Source: Gemmatimonadota bacterium
Lineage (GTDB): Bacteria > Gemmatimonadota > Gemmatimonadetes > Gemmatimonadales > GWC2-71-9
Length of the DNA: 7,090 nt
NCBI GenBank assembly: GCA_003220985.1
Contig: QHTY01000272.1
Location: 665 to 7,754, forward strand
Direction: 5' to 3'
Part shown: positions 1 through 6,842 of the stretch, one piece after another
How the letters are laid out: every line of letters starts with the position of its first letter
Numbering within the stretch: the stretch's first letter is position 1
Program-made: the position numbers and the translations under genes
Notes under the pieces: generated by a model
Database searches by the model: none
Told to the model about the DNA's origin: nothing
Seen by the model: only the letters and a program-made list of their open reading frames with translations

Positions 1-1622
1 GAGGGCCGCGTCCCGCACCGCGGTGAATCGCGGGCCCCCGCTTGCGGGGCTGATGTCCCCCACCACCCGTACCGGAACCCGGGATTGAAGCGGAGCCACG
101 GGAGGATCCCAATCTGCTCCTGTACGAATAGCGCGCCGTTCCGGACGTTGCTGTTGATCGTTACGTCCCCACCCCACCCGGTCGGGATGGCGTTGAGGTA
201 GACCCAAGTCGCCGGGATCGCGGGATCGAATCCGGAGACGCGCAGCGGCCGCCACGTCATCCCGGCGTTGCGTCGGCGCTCGTAGAACCAGCCTCCTACC
301 GTGTACTCGGCGCCAAGCTTCACCTCGTGGTCCAGCCCCACGAGCCGGCCTCGCCCCGTCCACGCGGCCGTCAGTCCGACGCTCGACGGGTAGGCCGCCG
401 TGCTAAAAGTCGTGTTCTGATAGCTGGGAGGGTTCACCGGTGTCCACAGCTCGATGCCCGGCGTTGCGGAACCGTTGTACGGATCGTGCCACTCGCGCGC
501 GACGAACCCGCCCAGGCGCACCGTGAGTGCACTCAGGGGTGACCAGCTCCGCTGCCACGTGAGGTTGCCGGTCAGGTTCCATTGTCTGAGCCGCGCGGTC
601 GCGGCCGCGGCTTCGTACCCCGTCTGATCGACGTGGTCGCCGTTCTGGTGCCGCCCCATGAGACTGCCCCCGACCAGATCCCGGTCGTCGGGCTTCCAGC
701 TCAACTTTGCCAGCCCGCGCTCCTCCGCGAACGACGGCGGCCGCGCGACGAAGACACCACCTGTCGACGGCAGGTAGTTCAAAACCCGCTCCTCCTGCCG
801 GATGACGTGGCCGAACAACGCGAAATGCAGGCGATGGTGCACCAGCGGACCACGGACCTGACCATCCACCTCCCGGCGACTCGCCAGCTCGCTGCCGATC
901 TCACCGGGGACCAGGTTGGTGCCATTGAGCCGCTCAGACTCGAACGAGGTCCGGAGCGCCCCCTCAATCACGTTCCTGCCTCGCAGAGTCACCACTTCGA
1001 CGAGGCCGCCCTGTGCGTCCCCGACGTCGGCCCCGGCGCCGAGGCCGCGGACCTCGAGGGTCTCGATCCAGCTCGGGCTCGGCAGTAACGGGGCTCCGCC
1101 GAGTCCGGGGTGGTTGATCGCGGTGCCGTCGAGCGAGTAGGAGTTAGCTTGGTCGGACGCGCCGCCCCAGATCTGATCAGGCCGCGCTCCGGGTGTGAGG
1201 GCGATCAGTTGACGGGGGTCCAACGTGGACGGGAGCAACGAAATCTCGTCGGCGTCAGTGGTAGAGATACTGGAGGGCGGGGCGCTGACGACCAGGGAGT
1301 CGAGCGTGAAGGGGACCGGCTCGAGCGTGAAAGTGACCCGTATCGTGCGGCCGGGCTCGACCTCAACGTCTTGTCGTGACGAACGGTAGCCGAGCCGGCG
1401 TACGGCGATTTGGTACACCCCGGATTCGAGGTGCGTGATCCGCCACGCGCCATCGGCGTCAGTGATTGCTCGCCAACGACCCACGCTCACTTCCGCAGCC
1501 GACAACGGGCGACCCGCGGGATCGACGACTCGGCCTTCGACTCCGCCGCGCGCCTGAGCCGCTGCCGCCGCGGGGACCGCTGCTGCCGCCAGGACGGCGG
1601 CCAAAAGCGTCAGTCGAGGCAC
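1..1622 (-). CDS. TonB-dependent receptor with carboxypeptidase-regulatory-like N-terminal domain (partial, probable frameshift)
   Basis: This is an outer-membrane receptor that should take up a large substrate using TonB energy. I translated it from a GTG at 1622; 540 codons stay open to the window edge and the 3' part is missing. Residues 1-24 form a signal peptide (Leu/Ala-rich core, AQA before the likely cleavage). Residues 28 to about 105 are a carboxypeptidase-regulatory-like beta-sandwich (EGRVVDPAGRPL, then TDADGAWRI and LGYRS). LDSLVVSA leads into a plug domain with YSLDGTAINHPG and IETLEVRG, and the rest reads as beta-barrel strands. The GTG lies one base after the stop of the upstream gene (TGA-T-GTG), which suggests translational coupling; no clear Shine-Dalgarno is visible. 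Near 60-72 the frame stops making sense: the expected continuation (GDISPASGGPRFTAVRDAAL) lies in another frame, consistent with one lost base. No SusD-like partner is visible in the window. The receptor class is fairly certain; the substrate is unknown. Confidence 0.8.
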   Translation of the reverse strand, partial: MPRLTLLAAVLAAAAVPAAAAAQARGGVEGRVVDPAGRPLSAAEVSVGRWRAITDADGAWRITHLESGVYQIAVRRLGYRSSRQDVEVEPGRTIRVTFTLEPVPFTLDSLVVSAPPSSISTTDADEISLLPSTLDPRQLIALTPGARPDQIWGGASDQANSYSLDGTAINHPGLGGAPLLPSPSWIETLEVRGLGAGADVGDAQGGLVEVVTLRGRNVIEGALRTSFESERLNGTNLVPGEIGSELASRREVDGQVRGPLVHHRLHFALFGHVIRQEERVLNYLPSTGGVFVARPPSFAEERGLAKLSWKPDDRDLVGGSLMGRHQNGDHVDQTGYEAAAATARLRQWNLTGNLTWQRSWSPLSALTVRLGGFVAREWHDPYNGSATPGIELWTPVNPPSYQNTTFSTAAYPSSVGLTAAWTGRGRLVGLDHEVKLGAEYTVGGWFYERRRNAGMTWRPLRVSGFDPAIPATWVYLNAIPTGWGGDVTINSNVRNGALFVQEQIGILPWLRFNPGFRYGWWGTSAPQAGARDSPRCGTRP

Positions 1623-1623
1623 A

Positions 1624-1971
1624 TCACGATTTCGGCGGTTCCCAATGGAACCGGTGCATGATGCGGTGAACTACCGGTGCCAGGAACAGCCCCGCGACGA
1701 CCAGGAATACGACGCCCGAGTAGAGGGCAAAAACACCGGCGAACAGTTTGCCACCGTTGGTGTGGGGAGCGTCGACCGGCCCCATGCCGCCAAGCAGCAT
1801 TGCTGTATTCAGGAAAGCATCGCGCCAGGGGAGGCGTTCGTAGTGCTCGTACCCAGCCATGCCGGCGACGAGTGACAGCAGCACGAGTACGGCGGCAACG
1901 CCAACATGACTGGCCATACGCACCGCGAACATTCTCGCGGGTAACGGCCTGGTGTGGCGATTCTCGTACAT
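1624..1971 (-). CDS. Small two-helix membrane protein resembling a potassium-channel pore module without the canonical filter
   Basis: This 115-residue inner-membrane protein has a basic N-terminal tail, a first membrane segment at about 20-40, a short amphipathic stretch at about 49-60 (WRDAFLNTAMLL), GGMGPV at 61-66, and a second membrane segment at about 76-99 ending in a His/Arg-rich tail (HRIMHRFH). The order helix, pore-helix-like segment, Gly-rich loop, helix resembles bacterial Ion_trans_2 channels. The loop reads GGMGPVD where a potassium filter would read TVGYG, so potassium transport should not be assumed. The ATG at 1971 overlaps the upstream stop by one base (TGATG); a GTG one codon earlier at 1974 is possible. 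Similar short proteins are sometimes annotated as two-pore-domain potassium channel family, which I regard as a fold-level resemblance only. Its role in the locus is unknown. Confidence 0.7.
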   Translation of the reverse strand: MYENRHTRPLPARMFAVRMASHVGVAAVLVLLSLVAGMAGYEHYERLPWRDAFLNTAMLLGGMGPVDAPHTNGGKLFAGVFALYSGVVFLVVAGLFLAPVVHRIMHRFHWEPPKS

Positions 1972-2456
1972 CACGTCGCCCCTCGCACGGGAAAAGGAAT
2001 CTCGAGTGTGTCCCCCGGAGACAACGCGTACCAGCGTGCCTCGAGCGCCCCGCGCAGCTCGCGCACCCGGGATAGCTGCGCCTCGGTGAGGCGCTGAAAC
2101 GCCGGTCGCTCGGCGGGGGGCAGGCTCGCTACAACGGCTTCGTTGAACTCTAGCGCCGTCAGCGGCTCTGGGAGCGCGCGCTCACGATCGAATACGCCCA
2201 CGACGTGCTCGGCGACAATCGCCTGAAGCGGCATCCTCCGACTTGCCCCAGGCTTCTCGAAGTCGTCGATGCTCCACCCGGTCGCAATCAGACCAAAGAA
2301 CGCCTGATCGAAGGCGAGCACACTTTCAACCGCGTAGTGGGTGATGTCGTGCACGGGGAAGAAGGGATGCTCTTTTCCCCAGGTGCGCGTGCCGTCCGAC
2401 CGAAGGCATGCGAGTGTCGCTGGACCGTCGCGGCCCTTCTTGATCTGAATGAACAT
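1971..2456 (-). CDS. Conserved-looking soluble protein of unknown function with HDxxHxxxE motif
   Basis: I do not recognise a named family for this 161-residue protein. There is no signal peptide or membrane segment, so it is probably cytoplasmic. The N-terminus reads as a short beta-rich stretch (MFIQIKKGRDGPATLACLR). A helix-like stretch follows with His36, Asp37, His40 and Glu44 (FFPVHDITHYAVESV), then a Phe/Gly/Trp segment (FFGLIATGWSIDDFE). The C-terminal half is Leu/Arg/Glu-rich and probably helical, ending in TLEIPFPV. The spacing HDxxHxxxE could support metal binding, but that is inference. The ATG at 2456 lies 5 bp after the PQQ dehydrogenase stop, and its own TGA overlaps the next start, so it sits firmly inside the run. 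The intact frame and tight spacing support a real gene; the function is open. Confidence 0.75.
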   Translation of the reverse strand: MFIQIKKGRDGPATLACLRSDGTRTWGKEHPFFPVHDITHYAVESVLAFDQAFFGLIATGWSIDDFEKPGASRRMPLQAIVAEHVVGVFDRERALPEPLTALEFNEAVVASLPPAERPAFQRLTEAQLSRVRELRGALEARWYALSPGDTLEIPFPVRGAT

Positions 2457-2461
2457 GACTC

Positions 2462-4538
2462 TTATGGCAGTGCATAGGCGACGTACGTGTCGCTCGACTT
2501 GGATCCCAATTTACCTCCGCCGGCTGCAATCACGATAAACTGCTTCCCCCCCACGGCGAATGTGCTCGGCGTCGCATAGCCGGGCGCAGGCAGCGGGGCT
2601 TCCCAGAGCTGCCGGCCGGTGCGTTTGTCGAAAGCGCGGAACTTCGCGTCCTGGGTCGCCGCGATGAAGACCAGCCCGCCGCCCGTGACGATCGGTCCGC
2701 CGTACTGTTCGGTGCCGGTAACGGGAACGCCGCGCGCGGTGAGCGCGGCAAACTCACCGAGTGGAATCCGCCAGCGGTATTCGCCGGAATTGAGATCGAT
2801 CGCGCTCAGCGTACCCCACGGTGGCTTGATGGCGGGGTAGCCGCTCGTGTCTCGCCAGCGCTCATACCCGGCGAATTCATAGGGAGCAGTCGTCGCGGGT
2901 TGCGATATCCATCCCGCAGTGTCTGCTGGCGCAATTGCGTAGCCGAGGTACGCGATCACCGCGGCTTTCTGGACAACCGAAAGCGCGGCAAGTGAAGGCA
3001 TGAACCCGCGGCCATGGTCGAGAATCTGGCGAACGTCGCGAAGCGAGAGACGGGTGCTGAGAGCAACGAGTGATGGCGCGCGACCGTTGCCACGTCGATC
3101 GGGGCCGTGACAGGCGGCGCAGACCGTGGCGTAGACGGCCGCTCCGTCCCGTGGAGTGCCGCTGTTCGGCGATGAGACTGCGGACTCACGCATGGCCGCA
3201 ATCCACGGCACGTCGCTGGCATTGACGTAAAGTGTGGCGGTTTCGGGGTCGACGGCCGCGCCGCCCCACTCACCGCCACCGTCGAATCCGGGCAGCACGA
3301 TGCTGCCCTCACGACTCGGCGGCGCGAAAAAGGCGCCGCGCAAAGTACGAAAGCGCTGGTGCTGCTCTGTTACATCCGCCGCCCCAACCGTCTGCCGCGC
3401 GAACGGGGCGGGCTTCACGGGGAACGGTTGCGTGGGCCATGCGCGCTCGCCGCGCAGATCGGATGCCGGGACCGCGCGCTCCACAATGTCGAACAGCGGT
3501 TTGCCCGACTGCCGATCGAACAGGAACACGAACCCGCTCTTCGCGATCTGTGCGACGGCATCCACCCGCGCCCCGCCGCGGGTGACCGTGACGAAACTTG
3601 GCGCCGCGGGAAGGTCACGGTCCCAGAGATCGTGGTGCACGGTTTGGAAATGCCACAATCGCCGTCCCGTCGCCGCGTCGAGCGCCAGCAACGCGTTCGC
3701 GAACAGGTTCGCGCCGGTGCGAGCACCGCCGTAGAAGTCGGGCGTCGCCGAACCGGTCGGCACGTAGACGATCCCACGCGCCGTGTCCACGCTCATGCCA
3801 GCCCAGCTGTTCGCGCCTCCCGCCGACTGCCACGCGCCGCCGGTGGGCCAGGTGTCGTAGCCAAACTCGCCAGGATGCGGAATCGTGTGGAAGGTCCAAC
3901 GGATCGCGCCGGTGTGGACATCGTACGCGCGCACGTCGCCCGGCGCCGATCCTTCCTCCTCCCCCACCCGCGTGCCCTGGATGAGCAGGTCCTTGGAGAT
4001 GGCGCCGGGACTCGTCGCGACGAGATAGGCGTCGCCGATCTCACGCGACAAGCCTGCGCTGAGATCGACCGAGCCGGAGTCGCCGAATGACCGGATCGGC
4101 CGGCCGCTGCGCGCGTCGAGCGCGTACAGCCGGCGGCCCGCCGTAAAGAGGATGCGCCGCTCGTTGCCCCCGGCCCAATACACGACGCCCCGATTCACGT
4201 GGGAAAAATCCGTGCGTCGTGGTGCGTGGGTCGAAGCGCCAGATCAGCGTGCCGTTCTCGGCACGGAGCGCGACGACCGCGAGTGCCGGGGTCGTGGTAT
4301 ACAGGACACCGTCCACAACGATCGGTGTCGCCTGGATCTCACCGTGACCGTCCGGCGGCAGATCGCCGGTATGGTAGACCCACGCGACGCGCAGCTGGGC
4401 CACGTTGGTCGTATCGATCTGATTCAGTGCCGAATACCGCGTATTCCCGGGGTCGCCCCCGATGACGCGCCAGTCGACCGAGTCAGTCTTCGGGGACGCG
4501 CAGCCGGCGACGAGGACGAGGATCCAGGGCGAGCGCAC
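2462..4538 (-). CDS. PQQ-dependent dehydrogenase lipoprotein with inserted cytochrome c domain (frameshifted)
   Basis: This is a quinoprotein that would oxidise a sugar or alcohol outside the cytoplasm and pass electrons to a built-in heme c. It resembles the membrane glucose/quinate dehydrogenase branch of PQQ beta-propellers. The start is the GTG at 4538, directly after the previous stop. VAGC with Cys13 is a lipobox, giving a short lipoprotein signal. Early propeller features are DWRVIGGDPGNTRYSALNQI, AWVYHTGD and ATPIVVDGVLY. Later come GEFGYDTWP, GGANSWAGMS, FQTVHHDLWDRDLP and KSGFVFLFDRQSG. A heme domain (CAACH at 3121-3107, likely axial Met in GFMPSL at 3001-2999) interrupts the propeller, which resumes with KPPWGTLSAIDL and ends AAGGGKLGSKSSDTYVAY. 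The protein lies in two frames: 4538 to about 4205, then about 4200 to 2462. Removing one base from the TTTTTCCC run restores GFFHVNRGVVYW. The full product would be about 690 residues. The family is sure; the substrate is not. Confidence 0.88.
4201..4208 (-). other. Probable +1 frameshift site in the PQQ dehydrogenase gene
   Basis: On the coding strand this is a run of five T followed by three C. The upstream frame gives THGFF and then meaningless residues, while the recognisable propeller sequence (VNRGVVYWAGG) continues in the adjacent frame. Deleting a single base from the run joins the two halves without a gap. Homopolymer runs are common places for sequencing or replication slippage, so the site may be an error or a true mutation. 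Confidence 0.75.
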
Positions 4539-5639
4539 TCAGCGTGCCGCAGGAGACGGCTTCTTCCAGAGATCGATGGGCTTCGCCACGCCGTTGGGCC
4601 GGAACGGAAGAGAAATCTTCCGGCCCTCTCCCGCCGAGGCGTACGCGGCGTACAGGACTTCTTGGACGACGCGGCCGGTCTCGCCGTCGGCAATCGGTGT
4701 GTCTGTCCCGCGTACACACCGCGCGAAATGCCGCATCTCCTGCGGGAATCCGTAGTTCCAGTGCTCTTCGAACACAGGATAGGTCCAGCCTTTGGTGCTC
4801 GCCGCTTTTTCGACGGCATAACCAAAGCCCACCTCCGAATAGGTCGGCAGCGCGTTGCCCATGAGCATGTCGGCGTACGTCTGGCCCTTGTCGCCGAAGA
4901 TCTCGATGGAGTCGTCCATGCCGCCGGGCCGGTTCCAGCTGCTCTCGACCATCCCAATCGCGCCGCTTGCGAACTCGATGATCGTGACCGCTTCATCTTC
5001 ACCCTGCGTCCGGTCGCGATGCACCTGCTGCGACATCTGCGAGTAGACACTCTTCACGGCAGGCTTGCCCAGAAACCACCAACAGAAGGCGATGCCGTGG
5101 CAGCCCAGGTCCATCACGGCGCCGCCGCCGGACTGCTCGATGTCCCAGAACCACGGGGAGTGCGGGCCCGAGTGCTTCTCGCCCTGCTTCACGAGGTGCA
5201 CGCGGCCGAACGCACCCTCGTCGGCCATCTGCTTCGCCTTTACGTACTTCGGTGCGAAGAACAGCTCCTCGGCGTAGAGCAGCAGCACCCCGGCCTGCTG
5301 ACAGGCGTCGATCATCGCGTCCGCTTCCTCGAGGGTGATGCACAGCGGCTTCTCGCACACGACGTGCTTGCCGGCCCTCGCGGCGTCGATCGTGATCTGC
5401 GCATGGAGACGGTTGGGCGCCGTAATGGAAATCATCTCGACCTGGGGATCGCGCAGCAGGTCGCGATAGTCGGTGTACGCCTGCGCGATACCGTGGCGCT
5501 TGGCGAACGCGGCGGCGTTGCCCTTCGTCGGCGAGGCGACCGCGACGAGCTCGGCCTCTTCAGGGATCGCCTTTACCGCGCCCGCGATGCAATCAGCCTG
5601 AAACCGCGAGCCGACGATGCCGACTTTGACTCTCGACAT
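4539..5639 (-). CDS. Gfo/Idh/MocA family NAD(P)-dependent oxidoreductase
   Basis: This cytoplasmic dehydrogenase would act on a sugar, sugar acid or inositol-like substrate. From ATG 5639 it encodes 366 residues, normal for the family. The Rossmann domain begins MSRVKVGIVGSRFQAD, giving a GxxGxxxxA-type nucleotide-binding loop at 7-15. TAPNRLHA follows at 73-80. HVVCEKPL holds the family's EKP motif with catalytic Lys97. The C-terminal alpha/beta domain contains GGGAVMDLGCHG, with Asp177 and His181 in the substrate-site DxGxH position. There is no Tat or Sec signal. The ATG is immediately preceded by the second copy of the 50-bp repeat; no Shine-Dalgarno is seen. Upstream the frame is open into the GH130 gene, so an automatic caller would probably fuse the two; the family length and the clean MSRVKVG start argue for initiation here. 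The stop is followed directly by the PQQ dehydrogenase GTG. The substrate cannot be assigned. Confidence 0.9.
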   Translation of the reverse strand: MSRVKVGIVGSRFQADCIAGAVKAIPEEAELVAVASPTKGNAAAFAKRHGIAQAYTDYRDLLRDPQVEMISITAPNRLHAQITIDAARAGKHVVCEKPLCITLEEADAMIDACQQAGVLLLYAEELFFAPKYVKAKQMADEGAFGRVHLVKQGEKHSGPHSPWFWDIEQSGGGAVMDLGCHGIAFCWWFLGKPAVKSVYSQMSQQVHRDRTQGEDEAVTIIEFASGAIGMVESSWNRPGGMDDSIEIFGDKGQTYADMLMGNALPTYSEVGFGYAVEKAASTKGWTYPVFEEHWNYGFPQEMRHFARCVRGTDTPIADGETGRVVQEVLYAAYASAGEGRKISLPFRPNGVAKPIDLWKKPSPAAR

Positions 5640-5689
5640 AGGGAAGGGCGCCAAAATACCTGTGGGCCTGGAGGTTGGACAGGGTCGCA
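5640..5689. repeat. 50-bp direct repeat, copy 2 (next to the Gfo/Idh/MocA start)
   Basis: These 50 bases are identical to 5770-5819. The copy ends on the base immediately before the ATG of the oxidoreductase, so it occupies that gene's whole upstream region. It contains GGCGCC and, on the coding strand, TATTTT ending 13 bases before the ATG. A 5-bp inverted pair (CCTGT/ACAGG) is present but weak. Confidence 0.95.
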
Positions 5690-5694
5690 GCTGG

Positions 5695-5734
5695 AACGAT
5701 GGCAACATCAATACAACGATGCCAACATCAATAC
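5695..5734. repeat. 20-bp tandem repeat, two units
   Basis: Two adjacent 20-bp units (aacgatggcaacatcaatac and aacgatgccaacatcaatac) differ at one base. They lie in the 80-bp core (5690-5769) between the 50-bp repeats. By direct count that core has 36 G or C in 80 bases, well below the surrounding coding DNA. Each unit contains GATG and CATC, which could pair in a very small hairpin. No function is evident. Confidence 0.9.
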
Positions 5735-5769
5735 CAATGAAACAGCTACACGGGACGGATTTTGAAGTG

Positions 5770-5819
5770 AGGGAAGGGCGCCAAAATACCTGTGGGCCTG
5801 GAGGTTGGACAGGGTCGCA
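5770..5819. repeat. 50-bp direct repeat, copy 1 (at the 3' end of the GH130 gene)
   Basis: This is an exact copy of 5640-5689, offset by 130 bp. Its first base on the coding strand is the first base after the codon for Val341, the last recognisable GH130 residue. The two copies are read in different frames within the open reading frame (CDPVQPPGP here, RPCPTSRPTG in the other), as expected from a 130-bp offset and not from a protein-level repeat. Confidence 0.95.
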
Positions 5820-6842
5820 CACGGCGACGCCGACGCGGGAGTCGGCCGTGCCATAGTACAGATACCACCGGCCGCGGAACCGCACCAAACCTTCCACAAA
5901 CGTTGTGCCCGCGGTGTACTGTCCGGTCCGCTCGTAACTCTCGGTTGGCTTGATGAACGCGCTGTCCGACCGTGCAATCAGCTTCGTCGGATCACGCGCA
6001 TCAAACAGCGCCTGCCCGGCCGAGTACGTGCGTGACGGCAAACTCCCCGCATTGTACAGGACCAGCACACCCCGAGCCGTCAGGAGCGCGGGCGGGCCTC
6101 CTTCCACGAGCCAGGAATCGAAGAACCCGGCACGTGGCGACAGCACCTTCACAGCGCGCCCGTCCGGGCCTTCCACGGGTGTCCAGTCCAGCAGATTGTC
6201 GGAGGTCGCGATCAGCAGATCGGGAACGCCGAAGTACATCCAGTATTTGCCGTTCACGCGCGTCGCGATAATGCGGTCCCCTGCGACGCGGCTGAGAATC
6301 GCCCCCGATTTCGACTCGACGCGCAGGTATTTGCCGTCTGCGGCACGCGCGAAAGCAGGTCCGTGCTTGGTCCAATGAACCAGATCACGTGAGGTGGCAA
6401 CCGCCAAGCGCGGCACGTCGCGATTCCACTGCGTGTAGGTGACGATCCGCGGATCCTCGACGCCGCCCGGCCACTCATTCTGACGCTGCGCGTCCGTGTC
6501 GGGATACAGGACGGGAGTCGCGCGCCGCGTGAAGTGAACGCCGTCGTTGCTCTCCGCGAGCCCCAGTCGCGACGTGTGCCCGCCGATCTGCTGCTCCCCG
6601 CTGGCGTCTTCGGCGCGATAGAGGAGGTAGACCTTCCCGTCCTTCACGACTGCCGCGGGATTGAACGTCGCATACGCTTCCCAAGCCACCGCGGTATCGC
6701 TCAGCGGCGAGCGAAACCGGGAGGCGGGGTTGGGAGCGATGACCGGGTTTGCCTGCGCCGGCTTCGTAAAAGGCCCGATCATCCACGGCTGCTGCAAACG
6801 GCCGCCGAGCGAGGAAAGCAGCGCGGCGACCAGCAGCTTCAC
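5820..6842 (-). CDS. Exported GH130-family glycosidase/phosphorylase-like protein
   Basis: This protein has a five-bladed propeller of glycoside hydrolase family 130, whose members phosphorolyse or hydrolyse beta-mannosides. The GTG at 6842 overlaps the upstream TGA as GTGA and is followed by a signal peptide (KLLVAALLSSLGG, residues 2-14). An in-frame start at 6911 exists but would bury that signal. Family marks are FNPAAV (60-65), LYRAED (74-79), GGVEDPR (126-132, Asp130 in the position of the family's catalytic Asp), SKSGAIL (177-183), VEGGPP (246-251), and YYGTADSRVGVAV at the end (329-341). Family-like sequence stops at residue 341. The next codon is the first base of a 50-bp repeat, and the frame then runs on without a stop into the next gene. 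Family phosphorylases are normally cytoplasmic, so export favours a hydrolase (inference). Linkage and substrate are unknown. Confidence 0.85.

Larger units (their letters stand above)
4539..6842 (-). other. Continuous reading frame joining GH130 and Gfo/Idh/MocA genes
   Basis: From GTG 6842 to TGA 4539 there is no in-frame stop, giving a potential 767-residue protein. Residues 1-341 are GH130, 342-401 are a linker encoded by the repeat-bearing segment, and residue 402 is the Met of the oxidoreductase. The linker has no family resemblance, is Pro/Ser-rich at both ends, and has a hydrophobic stretch at 367-380 (CFIGIDVGIVVLML). A natural exported-enzyme/cytoplasmic-dehydrogenase fusion would be unusual. 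I think two separate genes are more likely, with the open frame created by the inserted or duplicated segment. Confidence 0.6.

Noticed and set aside
582..1088. Plus-strand open frame of 168 codons
   Set aside because: It is antisense to the TonB-dependent receptor, which has a signal peptide and continuous domain structure on the minus strand.
3359..4090. Plus-strand open frame of 243 codons
   Set aside because: It is antisense to the PQQ propeller, has an Arg-rich translation and no motif, and is explained by codon bias of the real gene.
5653..5658. Promoter -10 (TATTTT on the minus strand) for the oxidoreductase
   Set aside because: There is no matching -35 element and the same hexamer recurs in the other repeat copy. 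It is too weak to list as a feature and is mentioned only as a possibility.
4152..5765. Long plus-strand open frame (537 codons) opposite the dehydrogenases
   Set aside because: It lies antisense to two genes with clear family motifs, crosses the frameshift and repeat region, and its translation is Arg/His/Pro-rich with no recognisable domain. Such shadows are common in high-GC DNA.
5640..5819. Two-repeat minimal CRISPR array
   Set aside because: There are only two 50-bp copies with one 80-bp spacer that itself contains a tandem repeat. The copies sit at coding borders and no cas gene is present.
5640..5819. Insertion sequence remnant
   Set aside because: There is no transposase fragment, no terminal inverted repeats and no target-site pattern beyond the 50-bp repeat itself.
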